A stretch of DNA of 58,009 nt. Origin: a virus. Below the pieces are notes generated by a model, which was not told the origin of the DNA, ran no database searches, and saw nothing but the letters and a program-made list of their open reading frames with translations. The stretch spans positions 1 through 58,009 of the IMG/VR virus record IMGVR_UViG_3300029867_000007; one strand, given 5' to 3'. The position numbers and the translations under genes were made by a program. Below, piece by piece: positions 23,556 to 33,900 of this stretch (position 1 is its first letter; each line of letters begins with the position of its first letter).

Positions 23556-26399
23556 ATGTCAAACGAATTTAGAATTAGAATCACAATAGACCCGAGTGCT
23601 GCTGTTACCGGCACTCGGGTAGTTGAGAGAAGGTTAAACTCTCTTGAGATGACAGCGAACCGCTTAAGACGGGCTATGAATACCGTCTTTTTCTTTGCGG
23701 GTGCTGGTGTTGGTATCAAGAAACTCTCTGACCTTGCAGATTCATATACTACACTACAAAACAGAATTCGAACTGTTACCGATAATCAGGAAGAGCTGAC
23801 CGCTGTAACCGGCGAGCTATTCCGCATATCGAATTTAACCCGTCAAAGCTTTGAAACAACCGCTACTGTTTATGCGCGTACTGCTGCGGCTACTAAGAAC
23901 CTTGGCTTATCACAAGCTGAGACTCTTCGCTTTACTGAATCGTTAAACAAAGCGGTAGCGTTATCAGGTGCAACAGCAACAGAAGCCGGAAATGCTCTTA
24001 TACAGTTCTCACAGGGTATGGCGAGCGGAACTTTGAGGGGCGATGAGCTTAGATCAGTTTTAGAGCAATTGCCAAAAGTTGCGGATGTAATAGCGGAAAG
24101 CTTCGAGGTTGGACGTGGTGAGTTAAGGGAATACGCCGCGATGGGGTTAATCACCTCTAAGCAGATAATTGTAGCATTTAGAGAAGCGGGCAAAAGTCTT
24201 GATGAAGATTTCTTAAAGTCCATTCCTACAATTAGCCAAGCATTTGATGTATTACGAAACAATGTTCTACAGGCAGTAGGTGGGTTTAGTACAGCACATG
24301 GTATTACAGAGACACTTGCTAAAACTATAATATTCTTATCAGATAACCTTGACCAGTTAACCAATGGCGCACAAGCTGCGGGCATAACTCTTAGCATTAT
24401 ATTTGCTAAGCAAGGCGTAGGCGCTGCCATTAAGGGCGTACAGAGACTGACTTTTGTATTAGCAACGAATCCTTTTGTAGTACTAGGGGTTGGTATCGCT
24501 GCGGCTATTGGTTACCTGATTGCTTTCAGAGACGAAATATCCATTAGTGGAGATGGACTCATAACCTTGGGTGATGCTGCTACAGCTACTGTTAACGTAA
24601 TACAAACTGAATTCGCATTTGTGGGGCAGTTCGTAGGAGAAGCTTTTGATACTGTAGTAAACACTGTCAAGGGCACTATGGAAGCTCTTATACAGATCAT
24701 TGGTACAACCCCTGACGCATTGATCAATGCAGCAAGAATAGGAGCGAATGGAGTCATTGGTATCTTTGTAGCATTAGGCAAGGCTATTCCATTAACCCTC
24801 GCAGGTCTTCCTTCTGCACTGGGTGATATATTTGTTCTAATGGTGAACAGTTCCATTAGTGATATTGAGAAGCTAATCAACTTTTCAATTGACGGTATCA
24901 ACTTCGTTCGAGATTTAGCAGGATTAGATCTGTTTAGCAAAGCGGATCTTGGAAGGATAGAGAATAAGTTCACAGGTGCTGCTGCGGGTCTTGGTACAGC
25001 AATTCAGAAAACCTTTGTCGATAGTATTACTTTTGACTATATAGGGACTGCGGTTGATAAGATCACAGCAGAAACGTTAAAGGTCTCAGAAGCTCGCCGT
25101 AAGTCTGAGTTAGAAGCTGAGCAAAAGCAGGCCGAGGAAATCGCAAAACTTAAGAGGGACAAAGAAGCACGTGATGGTATATCAAGTAAAGCGTTTGATA
25201 CCTATTTGGCCAACCTGACTAAAGAAGCGGAGGTGCTTGGTAGGACTAGTAAAGAAAGAGAGATTGCAATTGAGCTTGAAAGGATAAACCAAAAAACTAA
25301 ATTCCGTTTGTCTGAATCTCAATTAGCTGCGGTTGAAGTGCAGTTAAGAGCTAACCAGACAATGGGCGAGTATAATACTATACTAAGAGATCTGCGTGAA
25401 CCTCAAGAGGAGCTAATCACTCAAGAGAAAGCGTTGATTGCTTTGCGTGCGGAAGGGCTCATTTCAGTTAATGAAATGACTACTGGAATGCACGCGCTAC
25501 AAGTAGCACAAGCTGAATTAGCGGTGTCAAAAGGGGAGGGCTCCTTTACTGATGCTATTGTAGTAGGACTGCAAGAAGTAATTGGTAAAACTGAATCGAT
25601 GCAAGCAGCCTTAACAGGTGCCTTTGGTGCTGCGGGTCTTGCCTTTAAGGAAAGCATTGGGGATGCGTTAACCCAAGCAATTGTCAATGGTGAAAACTTT
25701 AGTGATACAATGCGAAATGCAGCTTCAACTATTACTCAAGAGTTATTGAGCGCTGTTATTCAGATTGGTATCGAGCAAGCTGCAAACTTTGTACAAGCAC
25801 AATTGTTTGGTACGGGGATGCAGGCAATCACTGTTGCACAAGGTGCTACGGCTGCGGCTGTCTCCACCTCTACTACAGCAGTAGTAGCGGCAAACAACAC
25901 TGCCACTTTGACAACTGCTCTACCTGCGGCAACTGCACAAGCGGGAGCTACATTTGGTGCCTCTGCTGCTGCGGGCCTTGCTGCGGTGATAGCGTTAATG
26001 GCTTTTGCTTCCAGTAACGTGTTCGCAGATGGTGGGCGTGTACGTGGGCCGGGAGGGTCGAGGTCAGATGATATTCCTGCTATGCTTAGTAATGGCGAAT
26101 TCGTAGTAAATGCGAAGGCTGCTAAAGAGAATGAGGCCATGCTACAACGGATGAACAGAGGGGAGACTCTTCGTTTGGCTGGTGGAGGCAGTGTTAGTAC
26201 TTCTGAGGATAGTTCTGCAAAAACAGGTACTATCGGTGGGGAAGTACAACAACAGGCCGGAGGTGGGGATGTTGCCGTTATCAACGTCGTGGATGTTGAC
26301 TCAATGATAGCGGCGTTAGGTACAGCGGCTGGTAAAAGAGTTATGATAAACACAATTCGTACAGACAAAGCCGCATTTAAAGCAGCGCTAGGAGTATAA
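23556..26399 (+). CDS. Tape measure protein
   Basis: Sets tail length and is ejected with DNA. The 947-residue product has the TIGR02675-type N-terminal domain (QNRIRTVTDNQEELTAVTGE, then SLNKAVALSGATATEAGNAL and GDELRSVLEQLPKVADVIAE), hydrophobic segments near 300-330, a charged coiled-coil stretch (about 515-620), an Ala/Thr-rich hydrophobic segment (about 760-820), and a C-terminal end RGPGGSRSDDIPAMLSNGEF common in tape measures. By the usual 1.5 angstrom per residue rule the tail would be roughly 140 nm long (inference). Confidence 0.93.
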   Translation: MSNEFRIRITIDPSAAVTGTRVVERRLNSLEMTANRLRRAMNTVFFFAGAGVGIKKLSDLADSYTTLQNRIRTVTDNQEELTAVTGELFRISNLTRQSFETTATVYARTAAATKNLGLSQAETLRFTESLNKAVALSGATATEAGNALIQFSQGMASGTLRGDELRSVLEQLPKVADVIAESFEVGRGELREYAAMGLITSKQIIVAFREAGKSLDEDFLKSIPTISQAFDVLRNNVLQAVGGFSTAHGITETLAKTIIFLSDNLDQLTNGAQAAGITLSIIFAKQGVGAAIKGVQRLTFVLATNPFVVLGVGIAAAIGYLIAFRDEISISGDGLITLGDAATATVNVIQTEFAFVGQFVGEAFDTVVNTVKGTMEALIQIIGTTPDALINAARIGANGVIGIFVALGKAIPLTLAGLPSALGDIFVLMVNSSISDIEKLINFSIDGINFVRDLAGLDLFSKADLGRIENKFTGAAAGLGTAIQKTFVDSITFDYIGTAVDKITAETLKVSEARRKSELEAEQKQAEEIAKLKRDKEARDGISSKAFDTYLANLTKEAEVLGRTSKEREIAIELERINQKTKFRLSESQLAAVEVQLRANQTMGEYNTILRDLREPQEELITQEKALIALRAEGLISVNEMTTGMHALQVAQAELAVSKGEGSFTDAIVVGLQEVIGKTESMQAALTGAFGAAGLAFKESIGDALTQAIVNGENFSDTMRNAASTITQELLSAVIQIGIEQAANFVQAQLFGTGMQAITVAQGATAAAVSTSTTAVVAANNTATLTTALPAATAQAGATFGASAAAGLAAVIALMAFASSNVFADGGRVRGPGGSRSDDIPAMLSNGEFVVNAKAAKENEAMLQRMNRGETLRLAGGGSVSTSEDSSAKTGTIGGEVQQQAGGGDVAVINVVDVDSMIAALGTAAGKRVMINTIRTDKAAFKAALGV

Positions 26400-26403
26400 A
26401 TAG

Positions 26404-27327
26404 ATGACATTTTTTAATGGTAGTGGAGCGCCTTACTCAGATCATAAAGAAGTATTTAATAAAGTGATCGATATGGCAGTAGCAGAAGGGTGGACAGAAG
26501 TGTACCCAAGAGAGGATTACATCCCTCCTGTAACAGGCAACACTGAAAGGAGGGTTATACTAGAGTCGGTAGGTCTTGACGCTGACCATAAGATCTACAT
26601 AGCCGTTCAGACGGAGAGTAATCCAATAGGAGCCCAGTACGGTTTGATGGCTAGTATATTATTCTCTTATGACTCTGGAAAGGATTATGATGACCAGGAG
26701 CATAGAGGGGGTGGTGACATATGGCCATGCATACCACTGGGTACTTCTAACATGAAACTCTATGTGTCCGCTACAGGTACTCGGATTAATATTGTAGTAC
26801 ATATAGATGACATAGCCTTTCCCCTTTCCTTCGGCACCCCTCTAACGAATGTTGGAATAGACGAGTATGCGTACCCAGCCCTTATAGGTGGCGTGTACAT
26901 AAACAATGGTAATTTTACCGTTGCTACCAGTAATTCGGTACTAGGGGGGATAGCATATAACAGTGGGTCAAATCTACTGAAATGTTTTCTTATAAATGAA
27001 ACTAGCTGTGCTGCAATTGCTCATACGGATAACCTCCCTTATACCATGGGGGAGACAGCGTTAAACCAAACGTACCCTTACCCCGCCAGCTTCTTTAGTA
27101 ATAAAAGAACAGGCATAGGAGAAGTGTGGACGGTATACCCCATAACTTCCTTTGTCCTTGAATTTGATCTAGGCATTACTATAACACTAGATGGGTTTTT
27201 CAGGATAGGTGGATTTTCTCCTATATCAAATGGAGATACTATAGTCGCAGGGGGTATAACGTATCACGCATTTCGACACCCCCTCACTAGCGGCGTTGAT
27301 TCTTGGTATGTAATGGAGGCTATATAA
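26404..27327 (+). CDS. Tail-tip associated structural protein
   Basis: A 307-residue protein directly after the tape measure, with AGGAG before the ATG. It has alternating beta strands (RINIVVHIDDIAFPLSFGTP, then YAYPALIGGVYINNG) and resembles the next gene product in overall layout (a start domain, a 'surface reads V.V.I....' strand pair, a 'P..IGG.Y.' motif, and a C-terminal YHAF/YVVF strand). Both are likely tail-tip or baseplate-like proteins. No known family could be assigned with certainty. Confidence 0.65.
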   Translation: MTFFNGSGAPYSDHKEVFNKVIDMAVAEGWTEVYPREDYIPPVTGNTERRVILESVGLDADHKIYIAVQTESNPIGAQYGLMASILFSYDSGKDYDDQEHRGGGDIWPCIPLGTSNMKLYVSATGTRINIVVHIDDIAFPLSFGTPLTNVGIDEYAYPALIGGVYINNGNFTVATSNSVLGGIAYNSGSNLLKCFLINETSCAAIAHTDNLPYTMGETALNQTYPYPASFFSNKRTGIGEVWTVYPITSFVLEFDLGITITLDGFFRIGGFSPISNGDTIVAGGITYHAFRHPLTSGVDSWYVMEAI

Positions 27328-28382
27328 TGGGATTCTTAAGCGGGAACAGCGCAAGTTTTGGCGCAGCTCTAACGGTAATAACTGATGAGATCGCGGCTGA
27401 GACAACGTGGTCTATATTAGAGGATGTAGTAGAAGGCACAGGCAGTAGAATAACTATGCAGAAAGCGACAACGTTAGAAACTGTCACTTTTATATCAGCA
27501 ATTAATAACTTATTCCTAACTGAAGAAACTAACGCCCTTAATGCTAGTAGCGGTTTTGGTATAAGAGGAGGAATGGGGTATGACAATCTGGGTGCCTCAT
27601 GGACAGCTAGACAAACTGATGGGCCTACAGGGAATGCTAATGACCCTTGGGCATGTGCATTATTTCATGGTGCTGTGGATCAGACAGTAAACTACAAGAT
27701 ATTTACTAGCGAAGAGAGAGTTTGGGTTTCTGTTAGGATAGGCGGCGTTTACCAACACTTGACCTTTGGCTTTCTAGAAAAAGTCGGCACATGGGTAGGT
27801 GGGTTTTACTTTGGTGCTTCCACTAGTGGTGAGACGGTAAAGGCCGGGATTAATGCTACTGCGTCAAATGCACATGGCCTAGGGCACCATGTACAGACAA
27901 TTACTCATGACCTTACTACAGGATTGGAAAGCCCTGCTAATTTCTTTGTTAACTGTGAACAGCCAGGAGACGCGGATAACTGGCAAGGGTTTGCCAAAGG
28001 GGGTCACACACAGTCTATCACCCACATAGGAGCATTTGACTACCCTCTTATAAACAGGGCGATGGAATATAACCCAAACTTAGCAACAGGAAATGTGTTC
28101 TTATTACAGCCACAGTGGCTATGGTATGAAGAGGGGTCTGTGCAGGGATATAGACATATTGGTAATATGCAAAAAACGTATGTGGTATCCTTATTTAGTC
28201 TTACAGCAGAGGCAGAAATCATTATAGGGGGTGATACATATGTGGTATTTCCCTTTATAAAGAAATCCACTTCTACGGATATAGCTAAGAGGGATGACGT
28301 AACCACAACCTCTGCATTCTATCCTGAGGATTCTCAATTTGACTCAGGGCATTATGGCTATGCCGTCCTAAAAGAGGTTTAA
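27327..28382 (+). CDS. Tail-tip associated structural protein, second copy type
   Basis: A 351-residue protein. An in-frame ATG lies at 27303, but 27327 overlaps the previous stop (TAATG), has GGAGG 8 bases upstream and gives MGFLSGNSASFGAALTVITD, so it is preferred. Key stretches are VWVSVRIGGVYQHLTFGFLE followed by GTWVGGFYFGAS; this 'YQHL..GF....W..G.Y.G' pattern is seen in virion proteins of several siphoviruses. Probably a distal tail component. It is distantly similar in layout to the 26404 product. Confidence 0.65.
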   Translation: MGFLSGNSASFGAALTVITDEIAAETTWSILEDVVEGTGSRITMQKATTLETVTFISAINNLFLTEETNALNASSGFGIRGGMGYDNLGASWTARQTDGPTGNANDPWACALFHGAVDQTVNYKIFTSEERVWVSVRIGGVYQHLTFGFLEKVGTWVGGFYFGASTSGETVKAGINATASNAHGLGHHVQTITHDLTTGLESPANFFVNCEQPGDADNWQGFAKGGHTQSITHIGAFDYPLINRAMEYNPNLATGNVFLLQPQWLWYEEGSVQGYRHIGNMQKTYVVSLFSLTAEAEIIIGGDTYVVFPFIKKSTSTDIAKRDDVTTTSAFYPEDSQFDSGHYGYAVLKEV

Positions 28383-28385
28383 TTA

Positions 28386-30053
28386 ATGGCTACCTTTACT
28401 GGATCTTTAGCCACCACGCTGTCACTCCATGCGCTTACTTATACCCCTACCATGTATACAGATGGTAGGAGGGCTGACACCTTGCATGGAAAGTCTCATG
28501 GTATTATAGGTGCTACTGCGACGGGGGTTCATAATGTAATAGCTATAGCACCTGATGTATTGGCAGGCGTTATCTCAGGTGGCTTATCTGAAATAGTATA
28601 CAACTATGTTGAAGCAGATCCTCAAGCACTTAATGTGGGTTCCGTTTTAAATGACACTGCATATGGATTTATCCTATACAACAGGTTTCTTCACAGCAAT
28701 GAGGTTACAGTAGCTACTATAGTAATTTCTGACCCTACCATAGTATTAGTAGGAATTAACCCCGGAGAAACAATAGACCGTCTTTCATCAACAGCCCAGC
28801 TAGTTACCATACCGGGGGATGGGGATGATGACATAGCGTTTAGCATTACTTGGACGTTTACCAATGGTGCTACTACTGTACTAATGGTAACGGGTGTTCG
28901 TACCTCCACACAGACATCGGTACCCGAGTTCCCTATGATAGAAAAGCTAGGCTACTTGTCACGCATAGCTACTACATATACTACAGAGTTTAGGGGTGTG
29001 GTACGCCAGCACCCTAGACTGACGGCAAAGTTTAACTGGATGTTGGATGGGCCAGAAGCAAGCAGGTTCTTAGCAGTTTTGCGTAATAGTGAAAAGGATC
29101 ACTTCTCTTTTCCAATGTGGCGGGAAGCATTGCCTGTTTCAAATCTTGGGCCAGCGTCAACGGTATTACCTTTCGGTAGTGACGATTGGGATGTACAGGT
29201 GAATGACTCATTATTTGTATACAACAGAAAAGCTGCTGACGAAGTTGTCACTATAACGCAAGTTGAGGCAACGACTACAACTATTACACCTACTACTATA
29301 CAAATAACAGATAGCGCTTGGGTAATGCCTATGATAACGGGCTTCCTCAGGGAAAAGCCGGAAGTGTCTTATGGAGCGAATGACGTAGTTTCTATCTCTT
29401 TAGAGGTTGAATCATCCACTTATTATAAGTGGGACACTCCACTTATGACAACCTTCACAGATGCAGGATGGGAAACGCTAGATGGATATTTGGTTTGGCC
29501 TTTCTTAAATAGAGTGTTCTCGGGTGTAAAAGCTGGCTCTCTGACAACGAGGGCTTTCAACGATCATGATTCTGGTAACGTGGACATGGTTTTACTGGCT
29601 GCTAAGGTTAGGGATTACTACACTCTTAACTACACTGCTAAGGACACTAGCCAGATAACTTTGTTTAAAAGGTTCACTTACTACATGAGGGGAAGAGTTG
29701 GGGGGTTCTATTTACCTTCTCACAGGCCCGACATCGTGATAGGCACCCTGACTGTTGATATTGGCTCTACAATAATAACAGCGGATGGACTAAACGGTAT
29801 TGAGGAATACGCCGGAACATACGGTATTCAGTTTCAGTTTACAGACGGTACAGTACATAATGCTATAGCAACCCTCCTCAATCAAAAGGACATATCATTT
29901 GTACCGGCACTAACTAGATCGTTAGTCGTTGCTGATGATGTACAGATGGTGTGTTTTATGCACCTTGTACGGTTCAATGACGATGACATAGAAATAAAGC
30001 ATGAGTCCCCAAATAAATCAACAGTATCCATACCATTGGTGAATATAATATGA
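28386..30053 (+). CDS. Distal tail-like protein
   Basis: A 555-residue protein between tape measure and hub genes, the place of distal tail (Dit-like/GTA gp12-type) proteins. The central part has ATTYTTEFRGVVRQHPRLTA then LRNSEKDHFSFPMWREA, and a late FKRFTYYMRGRVGGFYLPS followed by LVRFNDDDIEIKHESPN, a pattern seen in proteins paired with DUF2163-type hub proteins. It is longer than a classical Dit. Its stop overlaps the hub start (ATGA), which supports a joint complex. Confidence 0.6.
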   Translation: MATFTGSLATTLSLHALTYTPTMYTDGRRADTLHGKSHGIIGATATGVHNVIAIAPDVLAGVISGGLSEIVYNYVEADPQALNVGSVLNDTAYGFILYNRFLHSNEVTVATIVISDPTIVLVGINPGETIDRLSSTAQLVTIPGDGDDDIAFSITWTFTNGATTVLMVTGVRTSTQTSVPEFPMIEKLGYLSRIATTYTTEFRGVVRQHPRLTAKFNWMLDGPEASRFLAVLRNSEKDHFSFPMWREALPVSNLGPASTVLPFGSDDWDVQVNDSLFVYNRKAADEVVTITQVEATTTTITPTTIQITDSAWVMPMITGFLREKPEVSYGANDVVSISLEVESSTYYKWDTPLMTTFTDAGWETLDGYLVWPFLNRVFSGVKAGSLTTRAFNDHDSGNVDMVLLAAKVRDYYTLNYTAKDTSQITLFKRFTYYMRGRVGGFYLPSHRPDIVIGTLTVDIGSTIITADGLNGIEEYAGTYGIQFQFTDGTVHNAIATLLNQKDISFVPALTRSLVVADDVQMVCFMHLVRFNDDDIEIKHESPNKSTVSIPLVNII

Positions 30054-30970
30054 CATTCATAGCAGCAGAGACAAGTAGTACAGGGCTGTTTAGTCCTATA
30101 GAACTATACCTGTTCACGTATCAAGGGAATGGTACCAAGTATACTTATACCTCAGGTCAAGAGCCGGTATCCTATAATGGTGATGTGTACCTTCCCACCT
30201 TTATGAAGAGGGGGGACATTAATACAAGCAACACTGAAGAGGGGGAAGAGCTGCCTATAGAAGTTAACAGGGACAACCCTTTAGCCCTTTTCTTTTTTGA
30301 GCGTATACCATTGGACAGTGTTACATTTACTATTACAAGGTATCATGCCTTTGACCCTGATGACGAAAAGCGGGAGATCTATACAGGTGTTGTTAAGACT
30401 GTAACTTGGCGCGATGACACTAATGCACAAATCATTACTAACTCTATATCAAACTTTCTAGATCGTTTCATTTTAAGAATGACACATCAATCACGTTGCA
30501 ACCACACAATCTATGATCAGTTCTGTAGATTGGATAGGGCTTTGTATGAAGAGACAGCAGTGATAACTGCTATTGAGGATAAGGGTCTTACAGTAGTATT
30601 AGATGCGATGCCTGTATTCCCTGGCGGTTTTGAGGGGATACACGATGACGCACATCTTGGGGGTACAATGCGATTAGGCCAAGAGTTTGCAACTGTGATA
30701 GGGCAAGATACGGCTAACCTCAAGCTGTCATTGCTAGTACCTATTCCTGTACTAATGATAGGGAGTGTGGTATCTCTTGCCCCTGGATGTCAGGGGGAGC
30801 GGACGATATGTGCAGACAACTTTGTCCTTCCTGCTGCTGATGTACTATTTGCAGAACAAGACCCTACTGGTTCGTATGGTAACAGTATTAACTATTTAGG
30901 GTTTCCCGATTTGCCTACTAAGAATCCAGTAGGCTCCACATTGAACGGCGCTACATGGGGTAGTTTGTAA
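30050..30970 (+). CDS. Tail tip hub, DUF2163/lambda gpL-like with four cysteines
   Basis: A 306-residue protein of the DUF2163/GTA hub type, equivalent to lambda L. The C-terminal part has four spaced cysteines: Cys150 and Cys159 (SRCNHTIYDQFC) and Cys247 and Cys254 (PGCQGERTIC). They match the four ligands that hold an iron-sulfur cluster in lambda gpL and GTA hub proteins. The C-terminus NYLGFPDLPTKNP is also typical. It sits between the distal tail protein and the J-like protein, coupled to both (ATGA and TAATG). Confidence 0.82.
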   Translation: MTFIAAETSSTGLFSPIELYLFTYQGNGTKYTYTSGQEPVSYNGDVYLPTFMKRGDINTSNTEEGEELPIEVNRDNPLALFFFERIPLDSVTFTITRYHAFDPDDEKREIYTGVVKTVTWRDDTNAQIITNSISNFLDRFILRMTHQSRCNHTIYDQFCRLDRALYEETAVITAIEDKGLTVVLDAMPVFPGGFEGIHDDAHLGGTMRLGQEFATVIGQDTANLKLSLLVPIPVLMIGSVVSLAPGCQGERTICADNFVLPAADVLFAEQDPTGSYGNSINYLGFPDLPTKNPVGSTLNGATWGSL

Positions 30971-33900
30971 TGGGTACAATTTTAATATACATAGTAATAG
31001 TTATTGTGGCTGTGGCAGTTGCACAAGCGGCAGTTGCTGCGTCACCTAATGCATCGCTAAAGCCTTTAGGCGAAGGTGAGTTTAAGTTTCCTACTGCGGA
31101 TGCTGGCAGGGCAATACCATACATCGCAGGTACTGTACTACATGAGTCACCTAATGTAATAGAGAGGGGAGCGTTAGTGACAGTACCTTTCTACATAGAG
31201 GATCAATTGGCTGGGTACCACTATGGGCTTAGTATAGGAGTAACTTTCTGCTATGGCTCTGACGTTAGGATGCTTTCCTTTATATCTGATAACTATCTAG
31301 TCTTTGCGGATGCTGACCATATCGGGTACATGACACCTGAACAAATATCGACACACTTTATCCCACATAGGCCGTTCTTGAATGAATACTTTAACCTCAG
31401 AAACCCAGACTTATATGGGTTTAGGGCTGGCGGCCCAGATCTAGTTTTTAGATTTAACCGAGGACACCCTGATTCACTCTTGGATAATGGGGAGGATTGG
31501 AACAACGCTTCCATGCAAAACGTTTCAGGTAGGGCTAACGTGTATGAGCCAACTAGGTTTTGGGCTCTTAGGAACGTGTCGTGGGCTTCTATATATGGAA
31601 TGTGGGGGACTAATGGTTCTGTAAGGCAGTTGAAGTTTGAACTAGAAAGATTGCCTAACCCTTTTGCGGGCGTTGGTGGTGATCCTTACTTCTCTATTAA
31701 TGATGGCGCATATACAGATGGGGATTCACGCGCTAGGTATGATGCAAACCCAGCTTTTGTACTGTACGAGTTATTAACCAGTCCTTTGTTCGGGGCTGCT
31801 ATCCCCGCTGCCTCTATTGATGATATTAGTTTTTTAACTATTGGCGTTGTTCTGTTTAATGCCAATTTTGGAATATCAATACAGTTGCATGAAAAAGCAA
31901 CCATGAATAATATAAAGGATGAAATACTAAAGCACATAAACGGAATAATAGAAACTGACAGAGATACAGGTAAGTTGTCTTTGCGGTTACTACGTGATGA
32001 CTGGGAACTTGATGACCTAAAGAATAACACTACAGGGGATAGTACAGGAGTAGAGACAGACCCGAGCTTTGTACGTACGAGTTTCACAGATGACCTAATA
32101 AAGACTGTTAATCAATTGGCCCAAACGTCTGCGGATACAGTTAACACTGAATTCAAAGTTGCCTACATTGACAGAAGGCGAAACTATACTCCTCAGATTG
32201 CGGTAGCTTTTAACAACGCGGCCATGCAATCTATTGGTAACATCAACAGTTTAGAAATGCCATACAAGATGTTGCTTAATGAAACTGTTGCGCAAAAGGT
32301 GGCTTGGCGTGAAATGCGCATGCTGGCTTCTGCACCTAAGCCAATGGAAGTTACACTTACAAGAGCAGCATTTGATATAAAGAAAGGGGATGTTATAGTA
32401 ATCAACTGGTCACCTCTTGGACTTGTTGACTTTGTTGCTCGGGTTAAAACAGTTAATTACGGCGATGCTAACAGCGAAGTAATAGTTGCGAACGTTGTTG
32501 AAGATGCGTTCCGAGAGGATTCAAGTATTTTTGATTCTGACATCTTGGGCAATGCAGGAGACCCGGACATAGGTTACCCAGATGGTGATTCTACTGTAAT
32601 AACCGGCGATATAATAATTGATGTGTTAGGGGGAGATGACGGAGACTTTTTAGGATTTAGCAGTTATGGAGGCAGTGGAGTTAAGCAAGCACCTTTATTT
32701 GGTACCTGTAACACCCCTGCGTTTAATGGTAGCGATGTCAGGAAAGTTCAGATTGATCATAAGGCTACAGCTACTAAGTCATTAACTATAATAATCGATC
32801 TTGTTAACCTTGGTACTGTAGGAGAACCAATCTATTACGAGAGAAACTATATCCGAAGTGTAGAGATTGGTGGTACTACTTGGGTAAATAATATTACAGA
32901 TAGCTTTGTGCAGGATATAGAGAACTTAAAAGCGACTTGGCATATATCAACCCCTGCTGATGCTGTGTTAGATGGTTTGGGAACCCTGGTATTTGGTACT
33001 ACTACTGGCGTTACTATACAAATAGACCCTGCTGTAGTCGTTGGTGGCCCACCAGACTCTAGTATAGTATTTATAGAAGTTCCTCGATTCATGGCACGCG
33101 ATGATAAGGTGCATGTTCTACCATTATTTGAAACGCCTAACATGGCCACACCCAAGTATGTATTTACTACAGGAGATGGAGGGGTAGAAGGGATTAAACG
33201 CCATTTCCCTACTAAGCATGTAACTACACAAGTTATAGACGCGAAAAGTGAAGTCCCCTTAAATGGGAGCTGGCTAGTCTTTGGTAATACTCAGGTCACC
33301 TGTACTAGAAAGGAGCCAGGTGTGGATGAGTTTGGTGTTCCTATCGGAGTATTGTATGACGATGACTTTTCAGCTCCCCCTGTGAATGGGGCTATTACTC
33401 TGTCAACTAAACCAGGGTCGATAAACCCTAGTTTTGATCAGACTTATAGAGGTTTGGATACCTATAATTTATGCGTTATAGCGAATGCAGATGCCTCCCA
33501 GTATGAGTTTATATGGATACGAGAAATAACAGACTACGAGGAAGGTAACTCAGATGTGACATTTGATTTCTATAGAACCGTCTTTGGCAGTAAGATGTAT
33601 TCGTGGCCTATAGGTTCTAACATTTGGATGATAGACCTATCCCATATCTCTACACTACCTTTAAATGGTACTACTTACGTTGATGAGAATGATGAGGTTC
33701 AAGTCAGCCCTGTTAATAGAATAGGTTTGTTAGGCGCTTCTGACTTTGGGGGTATATCAACCTCTGATCCTATATACCAAGACTTCACTTCTAATGATAT
33801 AGGTCTTAGGCCGTTAAACCAGTTTGATTTTGCAGTTAGTATAAGGAACATGCCTGAGTATGTATCCCAGTCTTTTAAAGAGCTAACTGCAAACCTTGCT

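Noticed and set aside
23870-24430. Minus-strand open frames inside the tape measure gene (also 24512-24973 and 25760-26410)
   Set aside because: They are shadows of the tape measure gene: no ribosome sites, no recognisable domains, opposite to the operon direction.
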